A DNA stretch of 49,988 bases, taken from positions 1-49,988 of the forward strand of contig JAFWEL010000072.1 of the NCBI GenBank assembly GCA_017512905.1, given 5' to 3'. The position numbers and the translations under genes are program-made. This stretch comes from Clostridia bacterium (GTDB lineage Bacteria; Bacillota; Clostridia; Christensenellales; Aristaeellaceae). Under the pieces are notes generated by a model, which saw only the letters and a list, made by a program, of their open reading frames with translations, was not told where the DNA came from and searched no databases. Of the stretch, positions 32,738-41,365 are shown piece after piece (position 1 is the stretch's first letter; every line of letters starts with the position of its first letter).

Positions 32738-33370
32738 ATGCAGATATATAGACAATCAAGGAATTACGAAAACCTGAATAAACGGATATTCGAGGGCGAG
32801 GGTGAGTACAACATCCCCGCCCTCGATAGCGCTGTCTTTCAGGTCGATAACTGGATCAGCTTCAACTATGCCAAAGGATGCGAGGAGCCGGATCAGCACG
32901 GGATTCACTTTTTCATAGATGACTATCAATTTATCCGGCTATGGAAAGACCCTGACCGCTACCTCCCCATGCTGGCGAAGTTTCAGGCCGTGTGTACGCC
33001 TGACTTTTCGACGTACACCGATTTCCCGAAAGCGATTCAGATTTACAACCATTACCGCAAGCATTGGCTGGGCGCGTATTGGCAGGAAAACGGGATCAAC
33101 GTCATTCCGACGATAAGCTGGAGCGACGAGGACAGCTTTGAATGGTGTTTCGATGGGGAACCCGCTGGCGGCATGGTTGCCGTGAGCAGCGTGGGAACAC
33201 AGGGCAACCGCAGAGCTACACGGCTGTTTGAGCTGGGCTATGCGGAAATGAAAAAGCGGCTGGCCCCGGCAAAGATCATCATGTATGGCAGCGTCCCCGA
33301 GTGCGCGGAGGACGATGATATTATCTCCGTCAAGGCGTTTCAATCGAAGTGGAGGGAAACGGAGGATTGA
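32738..33370 (+). CDS. DUF4417 phage protein
   Basis: A 210-residue protein: an N-terminal region (YNIPALDSAVFQVDNWISFN), HFFIDDYQFIRLW, LAKFQAVCTPDFSTYTDFPK, HWLGAYWQENGINVIPTISW and a C-terminal AVSSVGTQGNRRATRLFELG, KKRLAPAKIIMYG. This is the DUF4417 layout, found in phages and mobile elements; the function is unknown. GGAGG lies 8 bases before the ATG. A structured leader precedes it. Confidence 0.8.
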   Translation: MQIYRQSRNYENLNKRIFEGEGEYNIPALDSAVFQVDNWISFNYAKGCEEPDQHGIHFFIDDYQFIRLWKDPDRYLPMLAKFQAVCTPDFSTYTDFPKAIQIYNHYRKHWLGAYWQENGINVIPTISWSDEDSFEWCFDGEPAGGMVAVSSVGTQGNRRATRLFELGYAEMKKRLAPAKIIMYGSVPECAEDDDIISVKAFQSKWRETED

Positions 33371-33373
33371 CCT

Positions 33374-33823
33374 ATGGGCGGCAGAGGCAGCAGTAGCGGC
33401 TATCCGAATAACCCGCTTGCGGCGATTCAGCAGCTACAGGCCGCGCAACAGCAGCAATCACAAGCCTATAAGCTGTTGAATTACACCAATTCTCCGGCAG
33501 CGCAACAGGCTTTGGCGAACGCGCAACAGGCCGTACAAGCCGCACAGCAGCAAGTTCAGGCCGCGAGTTCACAGCGTCAAAGCGTCCCCGCGCAAATCAC
33601 CACGTTTGTACAGACTCAAGTCGGGATCGACCTGACCCCGTACACGACGGAAACGACGCGGCGCTTTGGTGGCGGCGTGGTGATTGACTGGAAGGACATG
33701 ACAAGGCGGGAGCAGACTCGTGTTATTAAGGCCCTTAATTCCCCGTACAGTCAATACAAGATGGAATCATGGAGCGCGTGGCAGATGCTTATTCGTAAGC
33801 GTAGCCCGAACGATCCATTTTGA
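33374..33823 (+). CDS. Phage protein with MGGRGSSSG N-terminus
   Basis: A 149-residue protein starting MGGRGSSSG, the first of three nearby proteins with this start. Residues 15-75 are a Gln/Ala-rich helical stretch (QQLQAAQQQQSQAYKLL, ALANAQQAVQAAQQQVQAA). The C-terminal domain (TTFVQTQVGIDLTPYTTETT, VVIDWKDMTRREQTRVIKAL) is not recognised. The shared N-terminus suggests a common destination, perhaps the capsid interior. Confidence 0.6.
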   Translation: MGGRGSSSGYPNNPLAAIQQLQAAQQQQSQAYKLLNYTNSPAAQQALANAQQAVQAAQQQVQAASSQRQSVPAQITTFVQTQVGIDLTPYTTETTRRFGGGVVIDWKDMTRREQTRVIKALNSPYSQYKMESWSAWQMLIRKRSPNDPF

Positions 33824-33846
33824 TGCAGGTTTCAGCTAAATCCTAA

Positions 33847-33881
33847 GTCAAAAGATTTAAGATTAGTCAAAATCTGTTGAC
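33847..33881. promoter_or_regulatory. Two operator copies upstream of the ADP-ribosyltransferase-like gene
   Basis: GTCAAAAGATTTAAGA (33847-33862, degenerate) and GTCAAAATCTGTTGAC (33866-33881) match the lysogeny operator. They sit in the 83-bp gap before the 33907 gene. No clear -35/-10 pair fits around them. Confidence 0.55.
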
Positions 33882-33906
33882 TATTTGAAAGAAAGGTGAT
33901 ATGCTT

Positions 33907-34752
33907 ATGGGTGGCAGAGGCAGCAAGAGCGGGCTGACGGCGCGACCCCGAGTGACGCCCGCGCCCCCGCAAGCGTTTCAGGTACAGCAGCAGCCCCCGC
34001 AAATTCAGGTGACGCCCCAACAGGCGCAACAGGCGAATAATGCGGCCTTCTCTGATACGGACAATTCCCCGTTCCACGACCTGTACAATGGGGCGCAGTA
34101 TTTCCAGCGGCAGAATTTGACGATTGACCAAGTGACGGCGACGGTTCAGTATTTGCGTTTGAATGGCGACTCCAACAACCCCTACAGTATGTCGCAGAAT
34201 TTGAACGAGAAGATGCGTCAAAACGCAGAAGCCGGGAAACCTTTGACCGATGGTTTGACGGCAAACGAGCGTTTTGTCCTAAAGCACATGATGGGCGCTA
34301 TGCACAACATGGGCTATAACGTCAACCTGACCCGGTACGATCACGGCGAGATTGTGAACAAGCTGTTGGCACAGAACGGATTGTCGAACGCCGATTTCAC
34401 AAAGCTTCCCGTGTCGCAGCTTCAAAAGATGCTTGTGGGTACTACCTACAACGAGGAGCGTTTGGTTTCTACGTCGTACAATAACTTCAAAAACGCCCCG
34501 CAAAGTACGAGAGACGTATTTATGAATCGGGCGGTCAAGTTTGAGTACAGGACTAAGGCCGGGGCACAGGTTATGATGCCCGGTAACGGCCCCGGTGGAA
34601 AGATCGGTGAGGTTGTGCTTGCCCCGTCTCAAGGGCGCAATAATTTCCGAATCGTGGGTATTCGTGAGGATACCGGCACGAAGGTCAGGCAGAAAGGCAC
34701 AAACTGGTTGAGTGGTCAAAATCAGATTGTGTTTACCGTCGAGGTAGACTAA
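33907..34752 (+). CDS. ADP-ribosyltransferase-like phage protein
   Basis: A 281-residue protein that begins MGGRGSKSGL, has a Pro/Gln-rich linker (15-45), a helical middle, and a C-terminal third resembling toxin-type mono-ADP-ribosyltransferases of the R-S-E class. NLTRYDHG supplies the Arg (R143), RLVSTSYNNF the STS motif (188-190), and GGKIGEVVLAPS the catalytic-loop Glu (E235). The first Glu of the usual ExE is missing. The target is unknown; such enzymes can modify host RNA polymerase or other proteins. ATG 33907 is preferred over 33901 because the GAAAGGTG site is better spaced. Confidence 0.65.
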   Translation: MGGRGSKSGLTARPRVTPAPPQAFQVQQQPPQIQVTPQQAQQANNAAFSDTDNSPFHDLYNGAQYFQRQNLTIDQVTATVQYLRLNGDSNNPYSMSQNLNEKMRQNAEAGKPLTDGLTANERFVLKHMMGAMHNMGYNVNLTRYDHGEIVNKLLAQNGLSNADFTKLPVSQLQKMLVGTTYNEERLVSTSYNNFKNAPQSTRDVFMNRAVKFEYRTKAGAQVMMPGNGPGGKIGEVVLAPSQGRNNFRIVGIREDTGTKVRQKGTNWLSGQNQIVFTVEVD

Positions 34753-34766
34753 GGGAGGTAACGAAA

Positions 34767-34937
34767 ATGGTAAAGAAGATGGCAGACGAGAACAAAGTCC
34801 CTGCGAGTGTCCGTGCGCGTTTCGATACCGTGGCGATCAGCAAGACAACGCCCACGGCTGAGAACAAAAAGGCGATTGCCGATTGGAACAAGACCCACGG
34901 CAGCAAGGCTAAGAAGCCCACCACGAAGAAGAAATAA
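34767..34937 (+). CDS. Small Lys-rich phage protein
   Basis: A 56-residue protein with a strongly basic tail (SKAKKPTTKKK). GGGAGG lies upstream of the ATG. It follows the ADP-ribosyltransferase-like gene by 14 bases and ends before a strong terminator. Similar in type to the Lys-rich protein at 35821; perhaps DNA- or capsid-associated. Confidence 0.6.
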   Translation: MVKKMADENKVPASVRARFDTVAISKTTPTAENKKAIADWNKTHGSKAKKPTTKKK

Positions 34938-34945
34938 AGGCCATG

Positions 34946-34973
34946 AAAAGAGCGCGTTTCCGCGCTCTTTTTT
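34946..34973 (+). terminator. Strong intrinsic terminator
   Basis: AAAAGAGCGCG pairs with CGCGCTCTTTT around the loop TTTC and is followed by T residues. It separates the first two MGGRG genes from the third. Confidence 0.92.
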
Positions 34974-35001
34974 ATGCCATTTTTGGAAGGAGGCTCCCGC
35001 T

Positions 35002-35802
35002 ATGGGTGGTCGAGGAAGTAAAAGCGGGTTGCTCCGTGCGCCCCGTCTGACCATGCCGCAACAGCAGCCACAACCGCAGGTGCAACCCCTACAGCCCCCG
35101 CAGCCACCGCAGCCACAGCCCGACCTCACACCGAGTAGCGACTTGCAGACAGCTACACAGGCAACGGCGACGCTGGCGCAGATTGCATCCATGACGGACG
35201 ATCAGTTGGCACAGGCTGTCATTGATTCCCGCAACGTGGATATGCCTAATTTCCTGAACGACGTGCCGGATCAGACACAGAAGTTTGTCTATCAGGTCGG
35301 TTTGAATGGAGCGCCTACGGTTATGGATCAGCAGCAGTTTAACCAGTTCATGCAGCAGAACAATATCCCGCGTTCGGAGATAATGTCCCGCAGCGTGAAC
35401 GGAAACGGCCCGTATTCCGCGCAGAATGTCGCGGATATGTTCAAGTATTCTGAAATGAACTATATCGGCGGTAAGAAGGGCGGGCAGGTGTCCGGCGCTG
35501 GCACGTACTTTGACATGAACGGCGGCAGAAACACGGGCTATGGCACTGGCGCGACGATTCAGGCGGTTCTCAATCCGGCTACGGCGAGAACGGTTGACTA
35601 TTACGCTTTGCAATCTCAAGCGCGGTCGTTCGCAAGCTCCCATCCTCAGTTTGCAAGGGCCGTTGGCTCGTTCAGGTATGGTGGCAACGGTAATGCGTCT
35701 ATCTATGCGCTGGCTATGGGCTATAACGTCATTACGGGTGGCCCCGTCTCCAGCACCTACAGGAATGTCATTGACCGTAGTGCCGTTGTGGTGCTAAAAT
35801 AA
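35002..35802 (+). CDS. Phage protein with MGGRGSKSG N-terminus, possible ADP-ribosyltransferase fold
   Basis: A 266-residue protein. It starts MGGRGSKSGL like the 33907 protein, then has a Pro/Gln linker (18-45), a helical segment (ATATLAQIASMTDDQLAQAV) and a C-terminal domain with NNIPRSEIMSRSVNGNG, QVSGAGTYFDMNGG and YNVITGGPVS with NVIDRSAVVV. The G-G-x-YF element and the final strand resemble ADP-ribosyltransferases in general, but the catalytic triad is not clear. GGAGGCT lies upstream. It is alone between a terminator and the small gene at 35821. Confidence 0.55.
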   Translation: MGGRGSKSGLLRAPRLTMPQQQPQPQVQPLQPPQPPQPQPDLTPSSDLQTATQATATLAQIASMTDDQLAQAVIDSRNVDMPNFLNDVPDQTQKFVYQVGLNGAPTVMDQQQFNQFMQQNNIPRSEIMSRSVNGNGPYSAQNVADMFKYSEMNYIGGKKGGQVSGAGTYFDMNGGRNTGYGTGATIQAVLNPATARTVDYYALQSQARSFASSHPQFARAVGSFRYGGNGNASIYALAMGYNVITGGPVSSTYRNVIDRSAVVVLK

Positions 35803-35820
35803 TCGCGGAGGTGCGTAACG

Positions 35821-35973
35821 ATGCCGAACAAGTACGATCCTAAGACGAAAGCGGAATTTGCCGCTTATGCGGCGGCTATGGACGAAGCGAACGCGGCTTT
35901 TGCGAAGAAGCCGAAGAAGTCCAGCTCCAGCACGAAGAAAGCAACCCCGACGAAAAAGACCGGGAAGAAGTAA
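35821..35973 (+). CDS. Small Lys/Ala-rich phage protein
   Basis: A 50-residue protein: acidic/Ala helix (AEFAAYAAAMDEANAAFAKK) and a Lys/Ser-rich tail. GGAGGTG precedes the ATG. Its place after a MGGRG gene mirrors that of the 34767 gene, so each MGGRG gene may carry a small basic partner. Confidence 0.55.
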   Translation: MPNKYDPKTKAEFAAYAAAMDEANAAFAKKPKKSSSSTKKATPTKKTGKK

Positions 35974-36058
35974 CACCCCATACCCGCCCCGCGACAGTCC
36001 TTCCACCGGGAGGGCGTCGCTTGGCGGGCGACATCGAGCTACACAGACAGGGGCGCTT

Positions 36059-36074
36059 GTCAAATTCGTTTGAC
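36059..36074. promoter_or_regulatory. Operator-like hairpin before the terminase genes
   Basis: GTCAAATTCGTTTGAC matches the operator arms but also forms an RNA hairpin with a TTCG loop. It is flanked by GGGGCGC and CGGCGC and followed by TTTTC, so it could equally be a terminator. Confidence 0.4.
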
Positions 36075-36114
36075 CGGCGCTTTTCTTATGCCGGAGAAAG
36101 GAGGTTGACGGCAG

Positions 36115-36645
36115 ATGCCTAACAGGATGAAATTTAAGACCCCGGAGGAAATGCAGAAAGCGATTGACGCCTATTTCAAGGAGTGCGAAGGGCACCCTCT
36201 CAGGGGCGATGATGGGAATTACATCTTTAATAAATTCGGTGAGCCTATCTTTGTCGATGTGAAGCCTTTGACCGTGACGGGCCTTGCTATCGCGCTGGGC
36301 TTCACCTCCCGACAGGCCCTCCTCAACTATCAGCATCGGTCCAAGAAGTTCGAGGCTGTGGTTGAGGCGGCAAAACTGAGAATCGAAAACTACGCGGAAA
36401 TGCGTTTGTACGATAAGGATGGCTGCAATGGCGCTAAGTTCAACCTGCAAAACAATTTCCGTATGTGGGATGCGGACAAGGCCGGACAGGACGATAAAAA
36501 GGCCCCGGCTGTCAATATCATCTGTGATATTCCCCGCGCTACGGTACGGGTTGAGGGCGAACAGGACGCCTTTGATATCGACCCCGAAACCATAGACAAG
36601 AAGATCAAGGAGCTGGAGGGCAAGGACGGCGAGGCTAATGGATAG
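36115..36645 (+). CDS. Terminase small subunit
   Basis: A 176-residue DNA-recognition subunit of the packaging motor. MKFKTPEEMQKAIDAYFKEC at the start, then the helix-turn-helix LTVTGLAIALGFTSRQALLN, and the YAEMRLYDKDGCNGAKFNLQ segment are typical of this terminase class. GGAGG precedes the ATG. It overlaps the large subunit gene by 8 bases. Confidence 0.9.
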   Translation: MPNRMKFKTPEEMQKAIDAYFKECEGHPLRGDDGNYIFNKFGEPIFVDVKPLTVTGLAIALGFTSRQALLNYQHRSKKFEAVVEAAKLRIENYAEMRLYDKDGCNGAKFNLQNNFRMWDADKAGQDDKKAPAVNIICDIPRATVRVEGEQDAFDIDPETIDKKIKELEGKDGEANG

Positions 36646-37885
36646 CAGCGTGGCCCGGTTGTCCGACATCATAGCCCCGTCTTTCTATTCCGTCCATTGG
36701 GATATTGCGGACGGCAAGCATACCTACTACGACTTGTACGGCGGGCGCGGTTCCACGAAATCCTCTTTTATTGGGGTGGAGTTGCCGCTGGGGATCATGC
36801 AAGACCCCCTCGCAAATGGCATTGTGTTCCGCAAGGTGGCGTCCACCATCGGCACAAGCGTTTTTGAACAGGTGCTTTGGGGCATTGATGCGCTGGGCGT
36901 CAATGACCTATGGAAAGCCACGACAAGCCCCTACAAGCTGACCTACAGGCCCACGGGACAGGTCATCTTGTTTCGTGGATTGGACAAAGCCAAAAAGCTA
37001 AAGTCCATCAAAGTGGCCCACGGCTATTTCAAGTTCCTTTGGTTTGAGGAGCTGGATGAGTTCGCAGGGGAAGAAGAGATACGATCCGTCCAACAGTCTG
37101 TCATGCGCGGCGGTACGAGGTATGTTGTTTTCAAGAGCTTCAACCCGCCTATATCTCGGCAGAATTGGGCCAATCAATATGTGCTGACCCCGCGACGGGC
37201 CGCGCTGAGACATCGGAGTTGCTACACGGAAGTGCCTCCCGAATGGTTGGGCGAACAGTTCTTTGATGATGCCGAGGCCCTGAAAGAAACCAACCTCCGC
37301 GCCTATACCCATGAATACCTCGGTATTCCCGTAGGCACGGGCGGCGAGGTTTTTGATAATCTTGAAATCCGGGCTATCCCGGATAGCGAGAAAGCGGTTT
37401 TCGACAATATCTTTATGGGTATTGACTGGGGCTGGTTCCCCGACCCCTATCATTGGTCTAAGATGCACTACGACAGCAACCGCAAGGTGTTGTACATCTA
37501 CGACGAATACCGGGCCACAAAGCAATCCAACGCGGCCACATGGAACGCGCTGGTGATGCAAAAGGGTGTGACCGGGACAGACCTAATCACGGCAGACAGC
37601 GCGGAGCCTAAATCCGTGGGCGACTACCGCGATTATGGCGCAATGTGCCGGGGGGCCATCAAAGGCCCCGACAGCATCAGGTACGGGATCAAATGGCTGC
37701 AATCCCTCAAGAAAATAGTCATCGACCCGGCCCGGTGCCCTGAAACGGCGAAGGAGTTTCAAAATTACGAGTACGAACGCACGGACGACGGCGACATTAT
37801 CAGCGGCTATCCTGATAAGGACAACCATAGCATTGATAGTGTCCGCTACGCTATGGAGCGCGTATGGCGTCGGAAAGGGCAGTAA
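36638..37885 (+). CDS. Terminase large subunit (PBSX-like)
   Basis: A 415-residue packaging ATPase/nuclease. The Walker A variant is GGRGSTKSS (35-43); the Walker B FLWFEELDEF (133-142) ends in the catalytic Glu. The coupling motif is FKSFNPP. The RNase H-like nuclease shows FMGIDWGW, ITADSAEP and the late Asp in SIDSVRYAME. The length is normal for the PBSX family. Packaging type (cos or pac) cannot be told from this alone. Confidence 0.95.
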   Translation: MDSSVARLSDIIAPSFYSVHWDIADGKHTYYDLYGGRGSTKSSFIGVELPLGIMQDPLANGIVFRKVASTIGTSVFEQVLWGIDALGVNDLWKATTSPYKLTYRPTGQVILFRGLDKAKKLKSIKVAHGYFKFLWFEELDEFAGEEEIRSVQQSVMRGGTRYVVFKSFNPPISRQNWANQYVLTPRRAALRHRSCYTEVPPEWLGEQFFDDAEALKETNLRAYTHEYLGIPVGTGGEVFDNLEIRAIPDSEKAVFDNIFMGIDWGWFPDPYHWSKMHYDSNRKVLYIYDEYRATKQSNAATWNALVMQKGVTGTDLITADSAEPKSVGDYRDYGAMCRGAIKGPDSIRYGIKWLQSLKKIVIDPARCPETAKEFQNYEYERTDDGDIISGYPDKDNHSIDSVRYAMERVWRRKGQ

Positions 37886-38242
37886 ATGGTAATCAACATT
37901 CTCGGGACGAAATATACCGTCAAAAAAAAGCGCTACAAAGACGATCCGTTCTTTGACAGAAACTCATGGGACGGCTATTGCCGCGAAAGCACAAAGGAAA
38001 TCGTGTATTGCGACATGACGACCTTTCCCGGCTGGGAGTATGAAAGCCCGAAAGCTGTTGAGTCGTGCGAAAAAGAGACGCTGCGACATGAAATCGTTCA
38101 CGCCTTTTTCAACGAAAGCGGCCTGTCCTATTCCTCTTCCCGGACGGATCGCCCTTGGGCGAAAAACGAGGAAATGGTGGACTGGATCGCTATTCAAGGC
38201 CCGAAAATCTACGAGGCGTGGCGGGCCGTGGGTGCGGTGTAA
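37886..38242 (+). CDS. Phage protein with HExxH metalloprotease-like motif
   Basis: A 118-residue protein beginning one base after the terminase stop. ETLRHEIVHAFFNESGL contains HExxH, the zinc-metalloprotease signature, with further acidic residues in EEMVDWIA. The N-terminal half is basic (YTVKKKRYKDDPFFDRNSW). Such proteins are seen near packaging genes of Firmicutes phages. It may be a processing protease or a host-directed factor; no proof here. Confidence 0.65.
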   Translation: MVINILGTKYTVKKKRYKDDPFFDRNSWDGYCRESTKEIVYCDMTTFPGWEYESPKAVESCEKETLRHEIVHAFFNESGLSYSSSRTDRPWAKNEEMVDWIAIQGPKIYEAWRAVGAV

Positions 38243-38303
38243 CCTTGCTCTTTCCTGCATGGTGTGGTAAAATACCATCAATAACCATGTGGGAGGCGGT
38301 ACA

Positions 38304-38540
38304 ATGCCGAATTATGTTACCATAGCGTCCGATAAAAAGAAGAGTACAGCGTTTTTCCTGTGCTTGTTCTTAGGTTGGATGGGAGCCCATTATTTTTACG
38401 TCGGGAGAATCGGGAAAGGTCTTTTATATCTGTTCACGGGTGGTTTATTCATCATAGGCTGGATCGTGGACTTGTTCAAGATTGCAAACGGTTCATTCCG
38501 AGACAATGTTGGTGCGCCGGTCCGAAATTCTCGTGGGTAA
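38304..38540 (+). CDS. TM2-domain membrane protein
   Basis: A 78-residue protein with the TM2 pattern: KKKSTAFFLCLFLGWMGAHY, FYVGRIGKGLLYLFTG, GLFIIGWIVDLFKI: two transmembrane helices with a tight turn. GGGAGGCGG precedes the ATG. It has its own weak promoter (TTGCTC, 17 bp, TAAAAT) about 30 bases upstream. This is a typical cargo gene of phages; the role is unknown. Confidence 0.85.
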   Translation: MPNYVTIASDKKKSTAFFLCLFLGWMGAHYFYVGRIGKGLLYLFTGGLFIIGWIVDLFKIANGSFRDNVGAPVRNSRG

Positions 38541-38678
38541 CAGCGCTTACAGACTGTTAATCACTGATACCGTCGAGGACCAGAACACGACAGTACATAA
38601 ATACATGACCTGACAAGGGGCGTTGCACAAGCGGCGTCCTTTTTTCATGCCCCTGAAAAGGTGGTGAGTATAGGCCGC

Positions 38679-40187
38679 ATGTTTAAGAGGTTTTTTAATT
38701 TTATCCGGGGGGTGTGGCATAGAGTGATTCCCTATAGGCAGATAGAAACGGTGGAGAGAATCGAAACGCCATTGACCGACGATATGGTGAATGCGCTGGA
38801 CGATTGGTATAAGCTCTATCGGAATGAGCCTGAATGGCTGTCTGACACAGTGAAGACTATGAACCTCCCTGCTTTCATTTGTTCGGAGCTTGCTCGTCAG
38901 ATAGTGCTGGAGATGAAGTGGCATATCACGGGGAAGGACAAAAACGGGAAGACGAAGGATGAACAGGGGAAAGAAATCATGAATCCCCGTGCTGAATACC
39001 TCAAGGCTGAATTCGAACGCTGTGTAACGGTGTTGCGGCAAAAGCTGGAGCAGGGTATGGCAGCAGGTGGTATGACGGTAAAGCCTTATCCTAAAGACGG
39101 CCACCTCTATTTTGATTGGACGATGGATTGGAGCCTGTACCCGATAGCCTTTGATGATGACGGAAACCTGGCAGATGTAATTTTTCGAGATACCTACACA
39201 GAAGGTAAGACGATTTACACCCGCTTGGAGCGCCATCAGGTGAATGGTGATAATGTAAAGATCACGCAGAGGGCTTTCAAATCTACGAACAAGGAATCTA
39301 TAGGCGTTGAAATCAACCTGTCCGACGTGGATATGTGGTCAGAGTTGGAGCCGGAAGCTACGGTAACAAAAACTGGCGGTCAAATGTTTGGCTGGTTCAA
39401 GGTTGCAACAGCAAATACCATCGAAGTAGACAGTCCTATGGGCGCGTCCTGCTTCGCTAAAGCCCGTGACACGATACAGGAAGCCGACAAGCAGTATTCC
39501 CGGCTGTTATGGGAATACGAAGGCTCTGAATTGGCGATTGACGTTGATCCTACTGTCCTGCGTCCAAAGAAGACCGAGGGCGGTAAGCTGGAGATGCCGA
39601 AATTAAATGAGCGTCTTTTCCGGTCCGTCGATGCGAATAAAGGCGACGGGGATTTGTACAACGTATTTTCTCCGACAATCCGTGATGCCAGTCTGATCAA
39701 TGGCCTTAATCAGCATCTTATGAGGATTGAAGACCTTTGCGGATTGGCGAGAGGGACGCTCTCTGATCCAAATTCCGAAGCCCGAACCGCAACAGAGCTA
39801 AAGATCGTCAAGCAACGAACGTATGCGACTGTTGCAGAAAATCAAAAGGCACTTGAGACTTGTCTGAAAAGCGTTATTCGAGCAATGGACGTGTATGCTA
39901 CGACCTACAATCTGGCTTCTGAAGGCGAATATGATGTGTCTTTTGAGTGGGACGATAGTATAATCACCGATTCTGAGCAGCAGATGGGTGAGCGCATGAC
40001 TCTATTGGATGCCGGTTTGATCAGCAAAGCTGAGTTCCGTATGTGGTACTTTGGCGAAACGGAGCAACAGGCCATTGACTCCCTGAAAAAGATCACGGAT
40101 GAACAAGCAGAAGCGCAAAAGCGGGCGCTGGAAGGAATGATTCAGGCCCCCTCCCGAATGCCGCCACAAGGAGGACCGACTGACTAA
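38679..40187 (+). CDS. Phage portal protein (SPP1/A118 type)
   Basis: A 502-residue portal forming the ring through which DNA enters the capsid. An N-terminal hydrophobic/basic helix (FKRFFNFIRGVWHRVIPYR) is followed by MNLPAFICSELARQIVLEMK, MTVKPYPKDGHLYFDWTMDW, LERHQVNGDNVKITQRAF and the conserved GLARGTLSDPNSEARTATEL with KIVKQRTYATV. ATG 38679 is chosen; in-frame GTGs at 38661 and 38664 have poorly spaced ribosome sites. The region 38.6-41.1 kb is more AT-rich than its neighbours. Confidence 0.92.
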   Translation: MFKRFFNFIRGVWHRVIPYRQIETVERIETPLTDDMVNALDDWYKLYRNEPEWLSDTVKTMNLPAFICSELARQIVLEMKWHITGKDKNGKTKDEQGKEIMNPRAEYLKAEFERCVTVLRQKLEQGMAAGGMTVKPYPKDGHLYFDWTMDWSLYPIAFDDDGNLADVIFRDTYTEGKTIYTRLERHQVNGDNVKITQRAFKSTNKESIGVEINLSDVDMWSELEPEATVTKTGGQMFGWFKVATANTIEVDSPMGASCFAKARDTIQEADKQYSRLLWEYEGSELAIDVDPTVLRPKKTEGGKLEMPKLNERLFRSVDANKGDGDLYNVFSPTIRDASLINGLNQHLMRIEDLCGLARGTLSDPNSEARTATELKIVKQRTYATVAENQKALETCLKSVIRAMDVYATTYNLASEGEYDVSFEWDDSIITDSEQQMGERMTLLDAGLISKAEFRMWYFGETEQQAIDSLKKITDEQAEAQKRALEGMIQAPSRMPPQGGPTD

Positions 40188-40205
40188 AGGAGAGGGGCGG
40201 CGTAG

Positions 40206-41360
40206 ATGTTGACCGAAAAGCAGCTTGAAACAGCGATTGCGCAGATCATGGCACGATTGGGAGAGGTCAATCAAGTGCTCATAAAGAAAATTGCGGTCCA
40301 AATCAAGAGAATCAAGCAGCTTAATACTACGAGCATTAATCGTATTATTGCTATGGTCGATATGGGTGCGGATATTCAAGGCATAGACCGTGCATTGGCA
40401 ACGGCAACCGCTTTGAATATCCGCGACATTTACGCCATCTACCAAATGGCGCTGAATGAGAGCTACACGGATCAGAGGTTCGCAGCGGCTTTGAAAACTC
40501 GCCCCCTCACAATGGCGCAGAGTGAGCGTTTGACCTTGCTTGCTCAGAATGTCGCAACGCAAACAGCGACGGCTATGTATAATCTTTCTAATACGACGGC
40601 TATAATGCCAGCGTACAGAAATGCGGTAGATCGGGCGATAACAGCAGTTTCTATGGGGGGCATGAGCTATAATGAGGCAGCACGCGACATTATAAGAGAT
40701 TTAGGATACAGCGGGTTACAAGTCTACTATGAAAGTGGTTATCATCGACGACTGGACACAGCGGTGCGCCAAAACATCATAGACGGGGTAAATCAAATCA
40801 ATCAAAACGCTTCTCTTGCGATAGGTGAAGCGTTGGGGTATGATGCGGTTGAAATATCCGCACACGCAAACAGCGCTCCGGATCACGAACCTGTACAAGG
40901 GCGGGTTTTCCTGCTGTCCGAATTTGAAAAGATGCAAAGCGGCTTGTCTTTTCAAGATGTGGACGGCAATACCTATGAGGGCTTTCCTCGGGCAATCGGT
41001 GAATGGAATTGTATGCACATAGCAATGTCGTTTGACACCAAAACGTCCATACGCCGGTTTACCGACGAACAGCTCCAAGAGTTCAAGGATAACAACGCCA
41101 AAGGGTGCGACGTGGGCGGCAAGCATTACACCATCTACGAAGCAAGGCAGCTTATGAGGCAGCTTGAAACAAAGGTGCGCCGGGAAAAGGATGCGGCGGT
41201 GGCCGCGAAGCTGAACGGCAACGACATGGACGAACGACGCGCCCGACAAAGGGTTATAAATGCCCTGTCCGCAAAATACTACGCCGTTGCACAGGCGGCG
41301 GGCCTGACCCCACGCGGGCAAAGGCTTTCTGTTGAGGGTTTCAGGGCGGTAAGTGTCTGA
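40206..41360 (+). CDS. Phage minor capsid protein 2
   Basis: A 384-residue protein of the minor capsid protein family that follows the portal gene. A helical N-terminus is followed by AVDRAITAVSMGGMSYNEAA, LQVYYESGYHRRLDTAVRQN, AVEISAHANSAPDHEPVQGR and GFPRAIGEWNCMHIAMSFD, the Cys/His-containing core of the family. The C-terminal tail is basic (RARQRVINALSAKYY). GGAGAGG lies upstream. It likely sits inside the head near the portal. Confidence 0.9.
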   Translation: MLTEKQLETAIAQIMARLGEVNQVLIKKIAVQIKRIKQLNTTSINRIIAMVDMGADIQGIDRALATATALNIRDIYAIYQMALNESYTDQRFAAALKTRPLTMAQSERLTLLAQNVATQTATAMYNLSNTTAIMPAYRNAVDRAITAVSMGGMSYNEAARDIIRDLGYSGLQVYYESGYHRRLDTAVRQNIIDGVNQINQNASLAIGEALGYDAVEISAHANSAPDHEPVQGRVFLLSEFEKMQSGLSFQDVDGNTYEGFPRAIGEWNCMHIAMSFDTKTSIRRFTDEQLQEFKDNNAKGCDVGGKHYTIYEARQLMRQLETKVRREKDAAVAAKLNGNDMDERRARQRVINALSAKYYAVAQAAGLTPRGQRLSVEGFRAVSV

Positions 41361-41365
41361 AAGTC

